64,000 bases of DNA. Source: JARYGU01 sp033795365 (lineage in GTDB: Bacteria > Pseudomonadota > Alphaproteobacteria > Rhizobiales > Rhizobiaceae). The notes beneath the pieces were generated by a model. The model saw only the letters and a program-made list of their open reading frames with translations, was not told the origin of the DNA and did not search any database. Where the stretch lies: the NCBI GenBank assembly GCA_033795365.1, contig JARYGU010000007.1:124001-188000 (forward strand), read 5' to 3'. Positions 59,607 through 64,000 of the stretch are shown here, in pieces. Both the position numbers and the translations under genes were made by a program. Numbering within the stretch: position 1 is the stretch's first letter; each line of letters begins with the position of its first letter.

Positions 59607-60416
59607 ATGACCATATTGATCACCGGAGCCACCGGGCTCGTTGGCGAACGACTTCTTCCCCGGCTGGTGGAGGCGGGATTTGCCTGCCGTGTCTTGCTCC
59701 GGGCGGGTAAAGCCTGCCCTGAGGGTGTAGAGGCCGCGACGGGCGACATTCTCGACCCTTCGAGCCTCCCCGACGCCGTCCGCGGCGTTTCCGCCATCGT
59801 GCACCTGGCCGCCGTCTTTCGTACGCAGGACACCGATCTCATCTGGAAGAGCAACCTCGACGGGACATGCAACCTGATTGCCGCCGTAAAGGCCCATGCC
59901 CCCGACGCGCGGTTCATCATGTCGAGCACCAGCCATGTCTATAATAAGGATAATCCGCATCCGGGACGGGAAGACGATCCGGTCAATCCACAGCATGCCT
60001 ATCCCGAAAGCAAGGTGGCCGCGGAGAAGGAACTGCGCGAAAGCGGTCTGGATTGGTCAATCCTGCGTTTCCCTTTCGTCTATGGCGATGGTGACGGACA
60101 TCTCGAATCTCTTCCCAAGCACGTCAGCACCTGGCATCCGGCCCAACGCATGAGCACGATCCACCATCGTGACATCGCGCACGCGGTCACGATGGCGCTG
60201 GAGGGTGCGTTCGATCGGCACGTGGTAAACCTGGCCGACGAGGCGCCGTCCTCCATCTACGAACTGGTGGACTTGGCGGGGAAACGGTTGGACTCGAATT
60301 CCGAGCCTCTCGCAAATCCATGGTACCTGCATGTCGATACGTCTCTTGCCCGTAGCCTGGGTTTCCGTCCCAGCATAAGGACTGTCTACCAGGCTTGGCA
60401 GGAGGGTCTTTCCTAA
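59607..60416 (+). CDS. NAD-dependent epimerase/dehydratase-family protein
   Basis: The 269-aa extended SDR has an N-terminal TGATGLVGERL motif, IVHLAAVFRT, the active-site YPESK, and a C-terminal part RPSIRTVYQAWQEGLS. Such proteins act on sugar nucleotides or as atypical reductases. It is cotranscribed with the MarR gene. A decayed oleate hydratase gene runs into its 3' end from the other strand. Confidence 0.88.
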   Translation: MTILITGATGLVGERLLPRLVEAGFACRVLLRAGKACPEGVEAATGDILDPSSLPDAVRGVSAIVHLAAVFRTQDTDLIWKSNLDGTCNLIAAVKAHAPDARFIMSSTSHVYNKDNPHPGREDDPVNPQHAYPESKVAAEKELRESGLDWSILRFPFVYGDGDGHLESLPKHVSTWHPAQRMSTIHHRDIAHAVTMALEGAFDRHVVNLADEAPSSIYELVDLAGKRLDSNSEPLANPWYLHVDTSLARSLGFRPSIRTVYQAWQEGLS

Positions 60417-60419
60417 GAC

Positions 60420-61179
60420 GGCTCGCCGGATCTGGTTGACTCGCCGCCGTCGATATCGGTCACCTCGATGCCCGCCCGGAACACGACGCCGCGCTCCTTC
60501 AGCCAGCCCATGATGGGTCGCACCATGGCGTCGTACTGGTTGAACTGAGTGCGATAAATCCCGACCATCATGTCGATGGTCGAGAACAGATGCGTGAAGC
60601 GCAGGCAGTAGCGCTTGAGCTCCACCGCGCTGTGCCACCGCTCGAAGGCGAAGGTGGTGCACCAGATGAACCAGAAATTGCTTTTGAAGAATTCCGGCTC
60701 GAATCATTCCTCGATGGTGCGGGTGCCGAGCACGGCCTCGGGCGTGGTGCAGAGCTCCACCAGGTCGAGCCGGTCGCGCCCCCTGAAGCCGAGGTTCGCC
60801 ACGTCGACGATGGCGCCGCCCGAGACGAGTCTGGCCTTGTCGTTCCAGAAGAACTCCTGGTGGAACTCCATCAGCTCGTCCTTGGCCGACTTCTTGGGGT
60901 TGCTGATGGCCGGAATGAACGACAGGAAATCGTAGGTGCAGTTGAACTTCTCCTCGAACATGCGGCCGCCGCGCATCGAATAGCCGTCCTGCGGGTTGCC
61001 GCGCGCGTCGAGGCTCCCACCGTAGCTCTCGTCCTGCTCGAAGAGGGTGATGTTCCCGCCGGGAACCTGCCTTCCTTCACAAGATAGGCCGCGGCGGCCA
61101 GCGAGGCGATGCCGCTGCCGACCAGATATGCCTTCCTGTCGGAATTGCCCGATCCGCCGGCTGTCGTAATGTCGTTCAT
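60420..61179 (-). pseudogene. ohyA: Truncated, disrupted oleate hydratase gene
   Basis: The minus strand reads RKAYLVGSGIASLAAAAYLV, then after a frameshift near 61072 MRGGRMFEEKFNCTYDFLSF. An in-frame TGA replaces the expected tryptophan codon at about 60708 (EE-stop-FEPEFFKSNFW), and FTHLFSTIDMMVGIYRTQF follows. Only about 250 of the usual ~600 codons remain; the rest is cut off next to the epimerase stop. Active OhyA adds water to oleate with FAD; this copy cannot. Confidence 0.85.
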
Positions 61180-61196
61180 CCGTTGGTCTTCCTTTT

Positions 61197-62906
61197 TCAG
61201 CTCAAAGCCACAACGGCCGGCCCAAGAATCGTCAAAAGAATATTGCCAATCGCGTAAGGCACCGTGAAGCCGAGCGCGGGCGTTGGGCTTTCTGCGACAT
61301 CGCTCGCCGCGAGCATGGCGGCGTCCTGGGTCTGCGCGCCGGCGAGCGCGCCGACGAGGATTGCCGGATTGATTCCAAGCAGGAAATGGCCGACGCAGAG
61401 GCCGATGATCTGCGGAACAAGAGTGACGGCCATGCCCGCGAGCAGGATCGCGGGGCCGTCGGTCGCGAGCGCGGCGACCGCCTGCGGCCCGGCGGTGAGC
61501 CCGACCAATGCACAAAAGGCGGCGAGCCCCAGATCCCACATGATCTGCGTGGCCTGGATCGGCACGTTGGTCCCGCCCGGGTTGCGCGCGTGCCACCAGC
61601 CGAAGAGGAGCCCCGCCACCAGGGCGCCGCCGCCCGCCGAAAGCGTGATCGGCAGCCCCCCGATCGTGACCGAGACAAGGCCGATCAGAACGCCCGACAG
61701 GAGACCTGCCGCGAGGAAGGCGATATCGGTGCGGTTGCCCTCGGCGAGCTTGACGCCGATGGCGGGCAACGCCGTCTCCAGACGGTCCGGCGGACCGGCA
61801 AGCGTCAGCACGTCGCCGGGCAGGAGGACAGTCCGGGCTGTGACCGGAATGTCATGCGCCTGGCGGCGGATTCGCCGCAGGAAAATGCCATGTCCGGCTT
61901 GGCCGAGCTTCCGCACAGCCTCGCGCAGCGGCATGCCGGCGAGCGAGGGGTGGATCACGGCGTCGACACTTGTCCCGAGGAGATCGTTCACTAGCACCTC
62001 GGCCAGTACCTCGCGGCCGATACGCGGCGCAACCTTCACAATGGCTGACCGATAACCCTCGATCGCAACGAGATCGCCACGTTTGAGCGCAACGTCCGGC
62101 GACAAGGCGAGGCGTGCCCTCCCTCGGCGCACATGTTCGATCGCGGCAAGCGAACCCAGTGCCGCGTCGATCTCCGCGATCGTCTTACCGGCGGCCGCCT
62201 CAATGCGGAAGACCCGCGCCACGAGCGAGCGGTAGTCGAGGAGCGGCTGGCCCGCATCCGGCGTCTCGGCGTGGTCGGCCACGAGCTTTCGCGCCGCCTC
62301 CTTAAGATCGACACCGATCAGCCTCGGCCCGATTTGGGAACAGAAGAGCACGACGCCGAGGGTGCCGAAAACATAGGTGAGCGCGAAGGCGATCGCTGCC
62401 TCACCCTGGATATCCTGCAGCGTCGCTGCCGGCAGGCCGAGTCCCTCGAGCGCACCGTAAGCAGTACCGAGCATGGCGGATTGCGTCATCGCTCCGGCGG
62501 CGACCCCGATGACGTCACCTTCCTGCAGGCTGAAGAGATGGGCCACCGCCACTGTTGTGGCCAACCCGGCGATCGCAACAGTGACGGCCACCAGCGCCAG
62601 GGGCAAGGTCGTTCGTCCGAGCGAGGCAAAGAACTGCGGACCGCTCTGGAACCCGACGGCGAAGACGAAGAGCAGGAAGGCGATCGACTTCAGTGTCGGC
62701 GAGATTTCGGGGCCAGTCGTGCCGACCAGGGCGCCGAACGTCGTGCCCACGACCAGCGTGCCGGCGGCCGTGCCTAAGGAGAAGCCACCGGTCTTGAGGC
62801 GACCGAGAAGCACGCCGAGGACGATCGTCAGGAACAGCATCGCCTCAGGCGAGCCAACGATCGGGCGAAGCATCTCCAGGGCCGAAAGGCCTGGGTCACC
62901 GGACAT
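61197..62906 (-). CDS. AspT-family transporter, full length
   Basis: The 569-aa membrane protein has two sets of hydrophobic helices flanking a soluble central part with TrkA-C-like domains (about 205-375), the aspartate:alanine exchanger layout. Motifs include GAMTQSAMLGTAYGAL and GALAGAQTQDAAMLAA in the two repeats. GGAGCGCTGA precedes the ATG. It lies 17 nt after a paralogue and 17 nt before the oleate hydratase relic, suggesting a former three-gene operon. Substrate unknown. Confidence 0.88.
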   Translation of the reverse strand: MSGDPGLSALEMLRPIVGSPEAMLFLTIVLGVLLGRLKTGGFSLGTAAGTLVVGTTFGALVGTTGPEISPTLKSIAFLLFVFAVGFQSGPQFFASLGRTTLPLALVAVTVAIAGLATTVAVAHLFSLQEGDVIGVAAGAMTQSAMLGTAYGALEGLGLPAATLQDIQGEAAIAFALTYVFGTLGVVLFCSQIGPRLIGVDLKEAARKLVADHAETPDAGQPLLDYRSLVARVFRIEAAAGKTIAEIDAALGSLAAIEHVRRGRARLALSPDVALKRGDLVAIEGYRSAIVKVAPRIGREVLAEVLVNDLLGTSVDAVIHPSLAGMPLREAVRKLGQAGHGIFLRRIRRQAHDIPVTARTVLLPGDVLTLAGPPDRLETALPAIGVKLAEGNRTDIAFLAAGLLSGVLIGLVSVTIGGLPITLSAGGGALVAGLLFGWWHARNPGGTNVPIQATQIMWDLGLAAFCALVGLTAGPQAVAALATDGPAILLAGMAVTLVPQIIGLCVGHFLLGINPAILVGALAGAQTQDAAMLAASDVAESPTPALGFTVPYAIGNILLTILGPAVVALS

Positions 62907-62923
62907 TCAGCGCTCCGCGTTCG

Positions 62924-64000
62924 TCATGAAACCACCATGGCGAGATAGCCGCCAATCAGCGCGAGCACCGTGGTGATGGCGTAGGTCAAGGGAACCGGTA
63001 CGGCCGCCACCGAGCTCTTCGACTGCTCGACGATGGCGTTAAGCCCCGGCGTGCTATTGCGTGCGCCAGTGACGGCTCCGTCGCAAATGACGGAATTCAG
63101 GCCGAAGATCTTGAGCCCTACGACATAGGCGACGACGACTGGCAGAAGCGCGGCGGTCGTGCCGATGAGCGCAATCCAGATCACGGTGGTGCCCTGGAAG
63201 GACTCGATGAGTTTGGGGCCGACATTGGCGGCGAGCACTGCCACGAACATGTTGAGCCCGATATCCTGCATGAAGCTGCGGGCCCCTTCGTCCACGGGGC
63301 CGCCGAATTCGGGGTTTCGGCTACGGAAGTAGCTGACGAAGATCCCGGCCAGCATGCAACCGGCGGACGTGCCGAGCGCGAAGGGAATGCCGGCAACGGT
63401 AATGCTGAGAATGCCGACTAGGTAGCCCGCCACCATGGCAAGCGCCATATAGCTGACCTCGGTCGTGGTCGAGAGCAGCATCGGCCGACCGCCCACCACC
63501 TTGGCCACACGCTTGATTGCCGCGTCCGGTCCCGAGATGCGCGCGACATCGCCGAAGCGCACATCGGTGTTAGGACCAACCGGAATCTCGTGACCGCCGC
63601 GAAACATAGCGATCATATGCACGCCGAAGCCGATCGTCCGACCGAGTTCCTCGAGCGTCTTGCCGGTGAATTGGTGGGAGCCTACCCGTATATCGGCCAC
63701 TTCGATCGGAATGTTGCGGGCGATTTCGTCGTCCACTTCGGGGCCGATCATCTGCCCCTCCTCCAGGATTAACTCGTGCACATTGGCGCGCACGGCGAGA
63801 ATATCGCCCTTTTTTATGGTCGGGTTGTCGTCGATATCGAGGATATGTCCGTCCCGGACGACCCTCAGGATCGGCGCGCGCGGGTGTTCCTCGAAAAGGT
63901 CGTGGACGGTCTTGCCGACCACGGCATCATGCTCGGCGCGATAGGCGCGCAGATCATAAGGTGAGAAACCGAGTGTCAAGGCGCCGGGCGCATCGGGCAG
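62924..64000 (-). CDS. AspT-family transporter paralogue, 5' end outside window
   Basis: The frame is open to the right edge. About 358 residues are visible: a TrkA-C-like part (VVGKTVHDLFEEHPRAPILR, IKKGDILAVRA) and the second membrane half with GARNSTPGLNAIVEQS. It is the same family as the neighbouring gene but divergent. Tandem AspT pairs could form a heteromeric exchanger. Confidence 0.88.
   Translation of the reverse strand: MPDAPGALTLGFSPYDLRAYRAEHDAVVGKTVHDLFEEHPRAPILRVVRDGHILDIDDNPTIKKGDILAVRANVHELILEEGQMIGPEVDDEIARNIPIEVADIRVGSHQFTGKTLEELGRTIGFGVHMIAMFRGGHEIPVGPNTDVRFGDVARISGPDAAIKRVAKVVGGRPMLLSTTTEVSYMALAMVAGYLVGILSITVAGIPFALGTSAGCMLAGIFVSYFRSRNPEFGGPVDEGARSFMQDIGLNMFVAVLAANVGPKLIESFQGTTVIWIALIGTTAALLPVVVAYVVGLKIFGLNSVICDGAVTGARNSTPGLNAIVEQSKSSVAAVPVPLTYAITTVLALIGGYLAMVVS

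Noticed and set aside
1..64000. CRISPR arrays, rRNA genes or intact insertion sequences
   Set aside because: No spaced direct repeats, no rRNA motifs and no transposase or terminal repeats were seen on reading the window.

Overview
The window is a high-GC alphaproteobacterial chromosome segment, most like Sinorhizobium/Ensifer or a close Rhizobiales relative. The evidence is an HWE-family histidine kinase beside small stress proteins with an EcfG-type promoter, the rhizobial hmuSTUV haemin locus with TonB alongside, and TGA-N9-TCA iron boxes. About 65 protein genes and several gene remnants are visible. No rRNA, complete tRNA, CRISPR array or intact insertion sequence was seen.

Region 1 (1-14.2 kb) looks like conserved backbone. 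It holds a partial HWE kinase (probable general stress response sensor), two small stress/membrane proteins, hmuV-U-T-S, an exported cysteine protein and tonB. Next comes an iron-box operon (DUF2325 protein, 94-aa protein, IsdG/HmuQ-type haem monooxygenase), then DUF423, a truncated haemoglobin, a TetR/SMR pair and a ThuA/MocA/LacI sugar cassette. Region 2 (14.4-26.9 kb) is a polysaccharide island. Eight nearly all overlapping genes (GTs, Wzx, Wzy, two acetyltransferases) face a convergent SGNH hydrolase and a Wzc/ExoP-type tyrosine autokinase. No initiating sugar-phosphate transferase or outer-membrane exporter is present.

Region 3 (27-37.6 kb) is a catabolic locus. An aminotransferase diverges from an operon of SDR, polyamine-type ABC transporter (ATPase, Tat-exported binding protein, two permeases), a histidinol-dehydrogenase paralogue with altered active-site residues, a zinc alcohol dehydrogenase, a HutC-family regulator and an APH-fold kinase. 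A HutC-type operator lies in the divergent promoter. The substrate is unknown, and this is the best candidate here for an undescribed pathway.

Region 4 (37.7-61.2 kb) is a mosaic accessory region. Oxidoreductases sit next to their own regulators (TetR/SDR, AraC/AKR, LysR/MBL, LysR/SDR, MarR/epimerase). A Tat-type aldehyde oxidoreductase paoABC and several other Tat-signal enzymes lie between, as do at least five decayed gene fragments (hydrolases, SDR, cupin, oleate hydratase). Region 5 (61.2-64 kb) has two tandem AspT-family transporter genes, the second cut by the window edge.
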